From: Adiantum capillus-veneris
Taxonomy: Eukaryota; Streptophyta; Polypodiopsida; Polypodiales; Pteridaceae
Reading direction: 5' to 3'
Length of the DNA: 64,000 nucleotides
Assembly (NCBI GenBank): GCA_014529385.2
Contig: CM043944.1
Coordinates: forward strand, 74,957,884-75,021,883
Shown here: piece after piece, positions 49,701 through 59,084 of the stretch
How the letters are laid out: each line of letters starts with the position of its first letter
Position numbering within the stretch: the first letter of the stretch is position 1
Notes under the pieces: generated by a model
Databases searched by the model: none
Told to the model about the DNA's origin: nothing
The model's input: the letters and a program-made list of their open reading frames with translations, nothing else
Position numbers and translations under genes: made by a program

Positions 49701-50708
49701 CTATATACAAAGAAGGCTAAGGATGGCAGTTGGCTGATCCTTATTTTGTATGTGGATGACATGTTGATTGCTGGCAAGCACTTGGAAGAAATTTCAGCTT
49801 TGAAGTCAAAGATGGAAAAATCGTTTGACATGAAAGACATGGGTGAGGCAAGTCATATACTTGGTATGCGCATTGAGAGAGACAGATCAAAGAAGTTAAT
49901 TTGGTTATCTCAAACAGAGTATATTGACAAGGTTTTGCAACGTTTCAATATGGAGAAGGGAAAGGCATTGAGTGTTCCATTGCCACCATATGTGAAACTT
50001 AGCAAACAAGATTGTCTTGTGTCTGAGGAAGAACAGGCTGAAATGGATAAGATTCCATATGCGTCTGCAGTGGGTAGTTTGATGTATGCAATGATTGCTA
50101 CTCACCCAGACATTGCATTTGCAGTGGGAGTAGTAAGTCGATACATGTCAAACCCAGGCAAGAAACATTGGGAGGCAGTGAAAGGAATATTGAGATACCT
50201 GAAAGCTACAAAGAGTATGCGTATATGCTATGGGAGTCAGGAGCTAAGTGTAAAGGGTTTTACAGACTCAGATTATGCAGGTGACTTAGACAACCGAAGG
50301 TCTACGTCAGGGTATGTCTTTACATTGGCTGGTGGAGCAGTATCATGGCGTTCTAGATTACAAGATTGTGTTACTCAGTCTACTACAGAGGCTGAATATG
50401 TTGCAGCATTAGAGGCATGCAAAGAATCAATTTGGCTTAATCGACTAGTAACAGATTTTGGAATCAAAGAAGAGATGCCTGTGTTATATTGTGATAGTCA
50501 AAGTGCTATACAATTGGCTCGCAATCCAGTTTATCACTCAAAGACAAAGCATGTGGATGTGAAGTATCATTTCATCAGGGAAATGCTCGAGGATAAGCAA
50601 CTTCAGCTTGTCAAAGTTCACACCACAGAAAATCCTGCTGATCTACTTACAAAAGGACTTCCCTCAGAGAGCTTTGCGCATTTTTGCAAGCAGTTAGGTG
50701 TAGGGTAG
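46728..50708 (+). CDS. Copia Gag-Pol polyprotein (1326 aa, intact)
   Basis: One open frame from ATG (MAGSQDTALYNIKKLDGTN) to TAG. Domains in order: gag capsid (about residues 10-190), CCHC knuckle CYHCGKKGHMKRDC (235-248), retropepsin DSGAS (Asp 319), GAG-pre-integrase with LWHSRLGHM and CEHCLYGK (about 455-490), integrase D508-D571-E607 (DD35E spacing), RT with Asp 922 in HQMDFKTVFLHGDL and YVDD 1008-1011, RNase H with Asp 1180 in FTDSDYAGD and the TEAEYVA and DSQSAI motifs, ending in the C-terminal ENPADLLTKGLP. It encodes everything needed for retrotransposition: particle formation, processing, cDNA synthesis and integration. Gag and Pol share one frame, as in most plant Copia elements. 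No obvious defect is seen. Confidence 0.97.
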   Translation: MAGSQDTALYNIKKLDGTNSPLWKKQIWHVLIQKKQIKPIKLKGIKPEDMDEDEWSEMDELALSTIMLTLAESVYFNVADEMSAYQAWLKLSDLYEKQSAASQVYWLKKLVDLKMKEGTPMSNHLNEFNTIYSQSSAQGVKFDEPVRAMFLLITVLESWDTFRTALSNSAPPDGLNIAGVEGSLLTEETNRKTMDKGKGTALVVRGRTKEKYKGGKRNQSHSKSRSAKGKSDIECYHCGKKGHMKRDCREWKAEKGKEKAEDHGEKNKSSVKIQEINVTNTVAEDDSLVSGDIYFLKNTMDSALLIASDGNALSDWIIDSGASLHVSPNKEWFTSYVTTKDHVRLGNGQTCEILGVGDVQLKFQNGSSFTLKNVRHVPAITKSLSSTGLLDDAGYVTIFGQNMWKISKGSMTVAHGVKSGGLYMIYVSNVSKNVINVTEQPNVSLWHSRLGHMSKKGMEILSRSGYLPGFSCNDFEFCEHCLYGKQTQQPHKHRSSRRDTQLALVHSDLCGPMPNLSIGGASYFMTFIDDYSRKVWVYFLKHKDEAFSVFKTFVTLVENQSGKKLKCLRTDNGGEYVSKAFQDFSESKGIKRELTAPYNPPQNGVAERMNRTIQEKVRSMLSNAQLPNGFWAEAVSTAVHLVNRSPSKVLQKDSVPEMVWSGKMPSYKHLRVFGCEAYTHVPKEFRNKLEPKSRKCIFLGYGNSSEMGYRLWDPESRKVVRSNDVHFNESKYHSKPERVEEIRRVVFQEYGPARARQNVRAQEEQGQDRVEPQVVAEPEPPIVRRSGCITRPPDRFVPSMNYVMLTDCNEPSCYKEAVQMKDSGNWQLAMQSEMTALHKNKTWKLVKLPQGKKALPCKWVYRYKSTAHDSQPKYKARLVAKGFKQEQGIDFDEFFSPVVKMTTLRCFLALVAILDLVLHQMDFKTVFLHGDLDVEIYMQQPEGFVEKGKEDWVCQLLKSLYGLKQSPRAWYHKFHKFMLSQGYKRSEFDHCLYTKKAKDGSWLILILYVDDMLIAGKHLEEISALKSKMEKSFDMKDMGEASHILGMRIERDRSKKLIWLSQTEYIDKVLQRFNMEKGKALSVPLPPYVKLSKQDCLVSEEEQAEMDKIPYASAVGSLMYAMIATHPDIAFAVGVVSRYMSNPGKKHWEAVKGILRYLKATKSMRICYGSQELSVKGFTDSDYAGDLDNRRSTSGYVFTLAGGAVSWRSRLQDCVTQSTTEAEYVAALEACKESIWLNRLVTDFGIKEEMPVLYCDSQSAIQLARNPVYHSKTKHVDVKYHFIREMLEDKQLQLVKVHTTENPADLLTKGLPSESFAHFCKQLGVG

Positions 50709-50771
50709 TACATCACTTCTCTACATCTCTTGTATATTAGCTTGTATAGTAGCTTCTCTCACACTTAAAGT

Positions 50772-50823
50772 ACCACATTGGACTTTAAGTGGGAGGTTGT
50801 TGGGGTATAAAGCCCAATGTGGT
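50772..50823 (+). repeat. Inverted repeat enclosing the PPT and U3 start
   Basis: Left arm ACCACATTGGACTTTA (50772-50787) pairs with right arm TAAAGCCCAATGTGGT (50808-50823), 15 of 16 positions. The loop of 20 nt holds the PPT (AAGTGGGAGGT, 50787-50797) and the LTR start TGTTGGGG. Confidence 0.75.
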
Positions 50824-50989
50824 CGCCCAGGTAAGTGGGCGGGCCGCCAGGTATGTACACATATTCTTTTGTAAAAACCTAATAAGAACTCACTATGCTC
50901 TACACATTACTGTAGAGCGAGTTCACCATATCGTCGTGCTCTTCTTCTCGCACTCTCTCTCGCATCGCACTTCTGCTCGTACTCCTTCA
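50798..50989 (+). repeat. 3' LTR of the complete Copia, 192 bp
   Basis: Same length and ends as the 5' LTR. By eye the differences are A/C in GTGGG-GGGCC, C/T in ACAT-ACTG, G/A in CTCGC-TCGC, and two adjacent ones in CACTT--GCTCG. Confidence 0.97.
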
Positions 50990-51138
50990 GTAGGAAGCAG
51001 TCGAGAGTCAGTCGAGTGTAGGTTGACACCCTATGCTTGCTTCCATGCGCCTGCGGGTCAAGCTTCGTCCTTAGCTGACAAATCTTGTTTAGGTGAGTTC
51101 TCGATGTGCTGACATCCGTCACGGCGTATCCGCCAACA
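50990..51138 (+). repeat. 3' LTR of the plus Gypsy, part 2 (after the Copia insertion)
   Basis: Matches 18147-18296 and ends CCGCCAACA at 51138. The next bases (AAAAT) begin sequence that belongs to a minus-strand Gypsy protease domain, so this is the right boundary of the plus element. Confidence 0.88.
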
Positions 51139-53575
51139 AAAATCTAGGAGTGCATGAGTCTCCACCTGCTTATCTCCAAGTTTGACTTGTATTACTGGAT
51201 CCATTGTATGCTCGTCGTCAAAATCCATCATATAGATGACATCGATCTGTAATGGCCACCCATGCTGTTGATGTTGTCATAGAAGCTTTCATTTAGCAAT
51301 TTGTTCCTTTTCTTTGTCTTGATTTTACTTGACTATTCGTTGTTTCTCTTGAGATATTTCTTGTACGAATGTATGTGTTAAGCATATGCTCAGTTAGTGG
51401 TAATGATAAATTTTAATCCAATAGCCGATAATCCAATTAGGCATTTCTTCACCATCCAATGTACCAAGCTTGATGGTCCCGCTTGGTGATAAATCTTTGA
51501 TCACAAAGGGTCCCATCCCTCGCTTTTTAAGCTTCTTATCATATTATTTAAATGTATAAACCAGGACATAGTCACCTGTTTTAAACTCTTTAGAGTGTAC
51601 ATGCTTATCAAAAAATTCTTTTTGTCTTCTTTTTTTAGCATAGATAGAAGCTATAGCCTTTAGGCGAAGCTCATCTAGCTTGGAAGACAGCTCATGGCCC
51701 ATCCATTTGAGTTGTTTAGCCACTTTGAGTGTTGGGATCAAGAACTCTATAGGCAATATAGCATTACATCCAAAAACCATGTTGTACGATGTTGTGCCAA
51801 TTGAAGTCTTGTAGGCTACTCGATAAGCCTACATTGCCAGGTGTTATTGGTCCCAGTTCGTCCGTGAATTTGATACAATTTTGGTAAGGATAATGTATAG
51901 AGTCCTAATTGTGGCTTCAGCCTTTCCATTTGATTTTGCGTGGATCACCGTGAATTCATCTAAGAGATTTGCAATCACTTCATTGATGAGATGTGTGCCG
52001 CAATCACTCATGATTTCTATGGGTAGTCCATATCCAACAAATATATTTTCATATAAAAACTATGCACTAATCCTTGCATCTGCTTTTTGTGTGGCCTTAG
52101 CTTCAGCCCATTTTGTGAGATAGTTTGTACCTACAATATTATACTGGGCATGAGATCTATAAGTGGGTGGTGAGATTGGTCCAACAAAATCTATACCCCA
52201 CTTAGAAAATGCTCTGGCTCCTATCATTGGCCTTAGTGACATCTCATCTCTTTGAATTGGTACTTTAGTACGCTGGCAGGAATCACATATTTTGACGTAT
52301 TCATCGGTCTCCATATATAATGTAGGCCACCACGTTCCCACTGTCAAGATAATTTTTGTCGTCTTGTCCCCAAACAATGGCCTCTATTAATTCCTTCATG
52401 TGCTTGCTCTAGGATTGGCAAGTACATACCTTCAATTGCACATATCCAAAGTTGATTGTCTTTCCCCCTCTTATAGAGTTGATTTTTAATTAGTACATAA
52501 TCTTGCACCTCTATTTCTATAGATCTCTGTCTTGCTCTAGAGGTATTTTTAGGAAACCTCCTTGTTGTCATGTAGTCAATTATGTATTGACCCCATCTTG
52601 GTGCAATTGTTACCTGAAATAGGGTAGCATGCTCGGTAGGTGGTTTAGGCTTACAAGAAGTACAATTAGTAATGTACTCCTGTACATCCATTTTCATGGT
52701 TGGCCAATAAACCCCTAATTGTTTCAAGCATTGATATGTTTTCATTCGTGCACAATGAAATGCTAAGCTCTAAACATGTGCGTCTTGAAGGTAACACTCG
52801 TACTCCTTCGGACTTATGCATCAACACAAAATGCTATCGATCCCTAAATGATACAAACATCCACAAGTAGTTGGGAATATCTTGCTTGTTGAACGATTCG
52901 TTGTTTACACTTTTGCCCTATTGTATTGAACTCTCCTCCATATGATAGTAGGGTGACAATCTCCTCTGATCACTTAGGGATCATTTCAATGTTGAAAAGA
53001 TAAGTGTGAGGAATGTCATCTTCTATTCCTTATGGAGCTTCTCCATGTAGTAATAGGAAAGATGATCGGCTCGTAGATGTGTCTTCCCTTTTTTAACCAT
53101 AATTATAAACTCAAACTCTAGCAAAATGATAAACCATCCTACAGTTCTCCCTGTATTGCATGGTTTGTTTATGAGGTATATGAGAGATTGATGATCGATC
53201 AAAAACATAAATTTGTTTGCGAGGAGATAATGCAAAAATTCCTTAACAGCATATATCATTCCTAGCCCCTCTCTATCCGTAGTGGTGTAATTCTTTTCAG
53301 CACTATTGAGTTTCCTGCTTGCATAACAAACTTGAAGGTCCACATTTCCCTCTCCTTGATGAGCCAAGATGCATCCAATAGAAAATGTCGAAGCATTTAT
53401 GTGAAGAGGAAAGATCTTTTCCCAATCTGATGCTATCAATGTTGGAGCGGGTATGAGTGCCTTCTCCAATTTCTCAAATGATTCCTCACACCTGTTTTCC
53501 ATTTAAAAGCTACTTTAAGTCTATACAGGGGTTTCACAATGACTACATACATAGTTGTGGCCAGTATTGATATTG
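51139..53575 (-). pseudogene. Minus-strand Gypsy pol: RNase H, integrase, second protease start
   Basis: Minus-strand homologue of 26150-28600. Order: MYVVIVKPLYRLKVAFKW (about 53560), the RNase H block CYASRKLNSAEKNYTTTDRE and FLIDHQSLIYLINKP (53360-53160), CDSCQRTK (about 52290), WGIDFVGPIS (about 52200), PIEIMSD with a Glu in NGKAEATIRTL (about 51900), NAILPIEFLIPTLK and FKTGDYVLVYT (about 51575), then the second retropepsin up to THALLD, where the plus Gypsy LTR interrupts it. Frameshifts and stops throughout. It shares the palindrome-bearing family with the sequence at 13661-17972 and may be the same element on the other side of the plus insertion. Confidence 0.85.
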
Positions 53576-54603
53576 GAGGTGGTTTTAACAATTACATACA
53601 TGCTATAGCCAGAGTTGAGAGAAGGCTTGGCATGTCCAGCAAAAGAGGAGGTAAGAATTCTGAATCTGATAATGGTTTAGGTACAGATTCTTCTACTGAA
53701 TCTATTTCAGAGAGTTCATCTCACAATGAAGATAAGAAGAAGAAAAGGACTCCTTATAAGAAAGAGAAGGACAAGATAGGTATTGAAGTCGATTTGATCC
53801 AGCAACTCAAGAGTATCGAATATTATGTGATAGCTCCTAAAGAGAAGGGGTTCTATGAAATTTTTAAGAAGGATGGTGGTCAGTGTTGGTATAAACGCAA
53901 GCAGAGGATTAAACCACCTTCTAATGTTGGTCGAGGTTTCCCTTCAATTGAGGCTAATTCGGTGGCTCCTTTTAAAGGTAGACCACCTCATCAAGGAGAT
54001 TAGAGAGTACCTAGGAGAAATCAGGACAACAATCAAAGAAGACCCCAATGTGTGATGCTTTGTGTTTATTGTGGTGATCCTAACCATTGGGTCGATCTCC
54101 ATTGTGAATTATGGGTAAAACATAGGGACAAAAGGGGTATTCTAGTTGTTCCTTTTAATCAGAAGAACCAACAAGCAAGTCCACCATAGCCTCCTCAAAA
54201 TCAGCCTCAAGCACAAGCCAATGTTATTATCATCGATATTCCGATTTATCAGGTACTAGTAACTGGATCAATATCAACAGTCCAGATTGAGGAGTGTGAG
54301 GAGGAGGAAATTAGTTACAACAGTTCAGGACATCTAGAGAAATAGATTGAGGTGTTGGCTATAACAAGGTCTAAAGCCAAGGGTAAAATTTATTGGGAGC
54401 AGCAGAAAGGGGTACGAGATCAAGTAGTCCAGATTGAGGAGTGTGAGGAGGAGGAAATTAGTTACAATAGTTCAGGACAGTTGGAGCACGAGATTGAGGT
54501 GTTGGCTATAACAAGGTCTAAAGCCAAGGGTCAAATTTATTGGGAGCAGCAAAAAGGGGTACGAGATCAAGTGCATAAGCATGTTCAAAAGGAGCAACAA
54601 TAT
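53563..54603 (+). pseudogene. Second plus-strand Gypsy: gag C-terminal part
   Basis: Begins abruptly at about 53563 with no LTR. Readable: IHAIARVERRLGMSSKRGG, an acidic/serine region, KGFYEIFKKDGGQCWYKRK, a TAG at about 54001, a knuckle-like CVYCGDPNHW (about 54058-54090; the last Cys is displaced), and a tandem pair of 147-bp units (54280-54426, 54427-54573) encoding QIEECEEEEISYNSSG and EVLAITRSKAKG twice. Different family from the palindrome-bearing Gypsy. Confidence 0.65.
54280..54573 (+). repeat. 147-bp tandem duplication in gag
   Basis: Two adjacent copies start GTCCAGATTGAGGAGTGTGA. 147 is 49 codons, so the frame is kept. The second copy lacks the TAG seen in the first (about 54343), so the stop arose after duplication or was lost. 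Confidence 0.92.
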
Positions 54604-55790
54604 TAGGTTTTGGAGGACACTTTTGATTCTTCCAATGAACCACTGCATGAATAGAAGGGGGTTGAAGTGTCTGATCCTGATTGGTTTGAGGTCTCATTAA
54701 TTATCCCTTACATTTATCTTTTGATCAGATGCTTTCTATATTTTTTGCCTTTAAAGAAAGACTTTTGCATAAATTGTTGGGTAAGCACTAAGAATTTTTG
54801 ACTCAGCAAATGGGGGAACCTGGTGTGAACACAATTTATCCTTCTGATGTGGATTTTGTAGTTTTGGTTATTAAGGTTACCTTACAGGAAAGGGTATTTG
54901 ATAAGGCATTGCTGGATGGAGGATCTGGGGTAAATATTCTACCTTAGTCAGTGTATCTTACAATGGGAAGTTGGAACCATCACATTTTCAAGTCAAAATG
55001 GAAGATTAGAGAAGGGTCCAACGTGTCGATATCTTGAACTCTTCTATTCAGATTTCAGGTATGCAGTTTCAAGTCCATTTTGTAGTGCTCAGGACGAAGG
55101 AAGGATATGCTTCCAATGAAATGTTGTCAGGTTAGCCAAGGTGAAACAAGATTGGGGGGAGAATCAGGTGGTTCTAACCAAGGGTAAACAGGTGATTACT
55201 ATTTCTATGTTGGGAAGAAAGCATTTTTCTGACAAAGAAAGGCCATTGTTTGCCCAATCTATTAGTCTTGCAGAAGAAGTGGATGATGAGGAGGAGGAAG
55301 TCTTTTTGTAGTCTAGTCCAAGTGTTGTTCGAGTTTTTGAGGTGGATATTGCAAGTATCTTGCAAAAGGAATAGAAACCTGGAGAGATTGTTGTTGAACT
55401 TGTTTTGGCTCAAGAAATCTAGGGATCCAACATACTCAGGTTAATGGATTAGAGGGTAGCTTCTAGTTCACTATAGGATGTTCAACAAGAAGAAAAGGAT
55501 GCCAGAGACATGGTGGAAAAGATTATAGCAAGAGGTTTGGTGGCTCTAAAACAGTTTAGTAAGATGAATTAAAGGAACTGAGGATGATCCTAAATTGGTC
55601 AATGCCAGTATTTATGTGGATGGACAATTTTCACAGGACTTGTTGCAGTTGGTGTTGGAATTTTAGAATGCATTTGCCTAGGATTACTTAGATGTCAAAG
55701 GGATTGATCCAATGTTGCATCAGCATCATATTAATCTGAGAGAAGAAGCAGTTTTGATTATGCAGCAAACGTATAGGATGAATCCTAATC
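54604..55790 (+). pseudogene. Second plus-strand Gypsy: protease region
   Basis: The catalytic box reads ALLDGGSGVNILP (about 54908-54946), with DSG changed to DGG, followed by a TAG in place of Gln. The downstream part is a degenerate linker. Most in-frame stops are TAG. Confidence 0.6.
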
Positions 55791-56660
55791 TTGCACAACA
55801 GGTCAAGCAAGAATTGATAAATTGTTAGCAGTTGGGTTTATCAAACCAATTCATGAAGCTACATGGTTGTCAATGATCATTGTGGTACCCAAGAGAAATG
55901 GGAAGATCCGAGTATGTGTTTATTACATAAAATTGAATGCAATCACTATCACTGATCCATTTCCAATGCCATTCTATGATGCAATACTGGATGCAGTAGC
56001 AGGGAAAGAAATGTTTAGTTTCTTGAATAGTTTTTCAGGGTACAATTAGATCATAGTGGCTGTGGAAGATTGACACAAAATAGCTTTTATAATAGATTGG
56101 GGAGCTTTTGCATCTACAATTATGAATTTTGGTCTCAAAAATGGACCACCATCATTATATTTTATAGCTTATACAACATTTGAGCATTATCTGCATGATT
56201 TTATGGGAGTTTTTGTGGATGATTTCTCAGTGTTTGGTAGAAGGGATTTGCATCTCCATCATCTAAAATTGTGCTTTGAAAGATGTCGGATGTTCAAACT
56301 CTCTTTGAATCCTTACAAGAGTGTAATGACTGTCAGAAGTGGTGTTTTGCTAGGCCATGTGGTGTCTCAAGAGGGGATGTCTATAGATGTGAAAAAGATT
56401 GAGGTGATCCATTCAGCTCAGTCACCTACCAATCTTAAATAATTGAGCAGGTTTGTGGGTCAGGTCAAATGGCATAGCATGACATAAGATATTTGGCCAA
56501 TGTTTGCATGCCTCTTACTCGCTTGACTAAAAAGCAGGTAGCTTATGTATGGTCTAAATGTCAAGAAAAATAATTTGAGATGCTCAAGAAGATGTTATCA
56601 TTTGCTCCTACCTTGCTTTTGTTGATGCTTACAGGAAGTTTAGCAAGGTGGATGTTGTTT
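55791..56660 (+). pseudogene. Second plus-strand Gypsy: RT and RNase H remnant
   Basis: RT motifs: FIKPIHEATWLSMIIVVPKR, GKIRVCVYYIKLNAITI, MFSFLNSFSGYN followed by a TAG at about 56047 where Gln is expected, the FVDD box in GVFVDDFSVFG (about 56210-56240), and GVLLGHVVSQEGMSID. The usual catalytic FSFLDxFSGYNQ has lost its Asp (NSFSG). The RNase H part (56440-56660) is short and broken; a large deletion is likely. Confidence 0.8.
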
Positions 56661-58600
56661 TTTGTACACCTGGAAAAGAGCATGCCACAGCTGATTGTTT
56701 GAGTCAGATTGAGACAAGAGAAGAACCTATAGGAGTTCAAGATGATTTACGAGATGCTGAATTATTTGAAGTGCAGAGTTCTATTTATGATTCTTGGTAT
56801 GATCAAATGCTGATTTTCTTAACCGCCGATGGCATTATGCCCATTGAGTTTTCTACAAATCAGAGGAGGAAATTTTCTCTTACAAGAAGACTTTATTATT
56901 ATTATTATTGAAGCCTTGTATCGGAAAGGAATTGATAAGCTAATTAGGAGATGTATACTTGATTTTGAGCAGTCAGCTATGTTGCAAGAAGCTCATTTTG
57001 GAGCAACAAGAGGTCATTTTTCAGGTAACATTACAGGTAAAAATATTTTATAGGCTGGTTTTTGGTGGCCCACTATCTTAAAGGATGCTCATTCCTATGC
57101 TAAGAGTTGTGTGGTATGTCAGCAATTTGGTCATCCTAATTGTAAGGATAGAATGTCTGATCATCATGTTTTACCATTGGAAACTTTTCAAAAGTGGGGT
57201 ATGGATTTTGTGGGACCTGTGAAACCTACTACTATTAAAGGGTGCAATTATATCTTGGTTTCCATTGATTATTCTACTATATAAATGGGGGGAAGCAGTA
57301 GCTTCAAGAGACAATAAGGCTTAGAGTGTAGCTAAGTTCCCTTATCACAACATCATGACCAGGTTTGGATGTCCTATTGAATTGGTGAGTGATAGGGGGA
57401 CACAAGAAGACTTTATTATTATTATTATTGGAGCCTTGTATCGGAAAGGAATTGATAAGCTGATTAGGAGATGTATACTTGATTTTGAGCAGTCAGCTAT
57501 GTTGCAAGAAGCTCATTTTGGAGCAACAGGAGGTCATTTTTTAGGTAACATTACAGGTAAAAATATTTTATAGGCTATTTTTTGGTGGCCCACTATCTTA
57601 AAGGATGCTCATTCCTATGCTAAGAGTTGTGTGGTATGTCATCAATTTGGTCATCCTAATTGTAAGGATAGAATGACTTATCATCATATTTTACCATTGG
57701 AACCTTTTCAAAAGTGGGGTATGGATTTTGTGGGACCTGTGAAACCTACTACTATTAAAGGGTGCAAGTATATCTTGGTTTCCATTGATTATTCTACTAT
57801 ATAAGTGGGGGGAAGCAGTAGCTTCAAGAGACAATAAGGCTTAGAGTGTAGCTAAGTTCCCTTATCACAACATCATGACCAGGTTTGGATGTCCTATTGA
57901 ATTGGTGAGTGATAGGGGGACACATTTTTTTATTCAAGTTATTTCTGAGCTCACCAAAACTCACATGATTATGCATAAGAAGTCTACAACCGATCATCCT
58001 TAGGCAAATGGACAAGCTAAGAGTACTAACAAGATACTCATTAAAATTTTGAAGAAGATTGTTCAGGAGAATAAGAAGGACTAGGATGAGAAGTTGGATT
58101 CTACTATGTGGTCTTTTAGAACAACTTTTAGGGTTACAACAAGTATGAATCCTTTCACATTGGTATATGGTATTGAAGATGTGGTTCCTATGGAGTTTTT
58201 GGTCCCTAGTCTGGTCCCTAGTCTTAGGGTCAGTATGGAGAAGATGACTCCTAAATTATCAGTTCAGCATATGAGTAAGTATCCGATGGAATTGGAGGAA
58301 GATAGGGTGGTCAGTTCTTACATCACATAGGTGATTCACAGAAGACGGAAATCTTGGGTGAGTATGAATGTGAAGTTTAAAGTTTTTTAGGTTGGAGATT
58401 GGGTAATGCTTTAAAATTTCAGATTGGGTCCTCATCCTAGTAGGTTGAATTTGAGATATAAAGGACGTTATTGGATTGTTTAGGATTTGGGTCAAGGTAC
58501 ATTTATTGTGGCTGATGCATTTGTAACTAAAGTGGACAAGCCTGTGAATGGTTTTAGGTTTAAAATAATTCAAGGGAAGCCACGTCATCTAGCTTGGCTT
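56661..58600 (+). pseudogene. Second plus-strand Gypsy: integrase with internal duplication
   Basis: Starts GKEHATADCLSQIETREE (about 56675, end of RNase H), then LQEAHFGATRGHFSG and CVVCQQFGHPNC (zinc-binding), KWGMDFVGPVKPT (first Asp), IELVSDRGT (second Asp), and NGQAKSTNKIL where the catalytic Glu is Lys (about 58010). A tandem duplication of 520 bp (56882-57401 and 57402-57921) repeats most of the zinc-binding and core region. The tail has LVYGIEDVVPMEFLVPSL, RYKGRYWIV and ends about 58600. Confidence 0.82.
56882..57921 (+). repeat. 520-bp tandem duplication in integrase
   Basis: Both copies begin ACAAGAAGACTTTATTATTA and contain TTTTGGTGGCCCACTATCTT. They differ at few positions (for example GAAGCC/GGAGCC, TCTGATCATCATG/ACTTATCATCATA), so the duplication is younger than the stop codons it shares. 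Confidence 0.9.
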
Positions 58601-59084
58601 ACATCTATTGTAGATAGTGATTTTTGTGAAGCTTTTGGGTTCTTGCATAATCCGATGGAGCAGGTGATTGTTGAGACTTTTTTTGAAAGTATTGGGTTTC
58701 CATTGGGGGTAATTTTTGGGTTACAGGAATTCAGAATTCTCCATAGATGTGAGAGTTATGATCTCAAAGATTTTGAATATTAGCTCAGTTTTTTGAAACT
58801 TATAGTTCAGAGGTTCTAGGTCGGATTTTGCTGGTTCTGACTTTGTTGGATCGAGAATTGCTGCATCGTACATCTTTTCATCGGATATTTTAAATGTGTA
58901 TATTTGAAATATGGCCTTGAGCTGCGTGCATATTATTCTTGAATAAGCACTATTATGAAAGTGAGCAAAGGGTCACTCACCTCACTCACTTGGAAGCACA
59001 TGTGTGTTTGTGTGAGTAATCGCATCAACATGTCCTACATGTATATCCCGCACGCCTTCAAAATATATTTTCCCTCCACACCTT
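58601..59084 (+). other. Spacer between integrase and 3' ORF
   Basis: Short ORF-like runs without recognised similarity. The equivalent region of plant Gypsy elements often lacks coding function. Confidence 0.4.

Larger units (their letters stand above)
45434..50994 (+). mobile_element. Apparently complete Ty1/Copia element, 5.55 kb, with TSD
   Basis: LTRs at 45439-45630 and 50798-50989 (192 bp each, 187 identical by eye) with TG..CA ends. Target duplication GTAGG at 45434-45438 and 50990-50994. The PBS at 45633 and PPT at 50787 are present, with one uninterrupted ORF of 1326 codons. It is nested in the 3' LTR of the plus Gypsy; 17973-18296 shows the uninterrupted site (CTATGTAGGAAGCAGTCGAG). 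By sequence it could be autonomous. Confidence 0.97.

Noticed and set aside
46737-50105. Short minus-strand ORFs opposite the Copia polyprotein
   Set aside because: They are shadows of the intact plus-strand frame and have no conserved domain.
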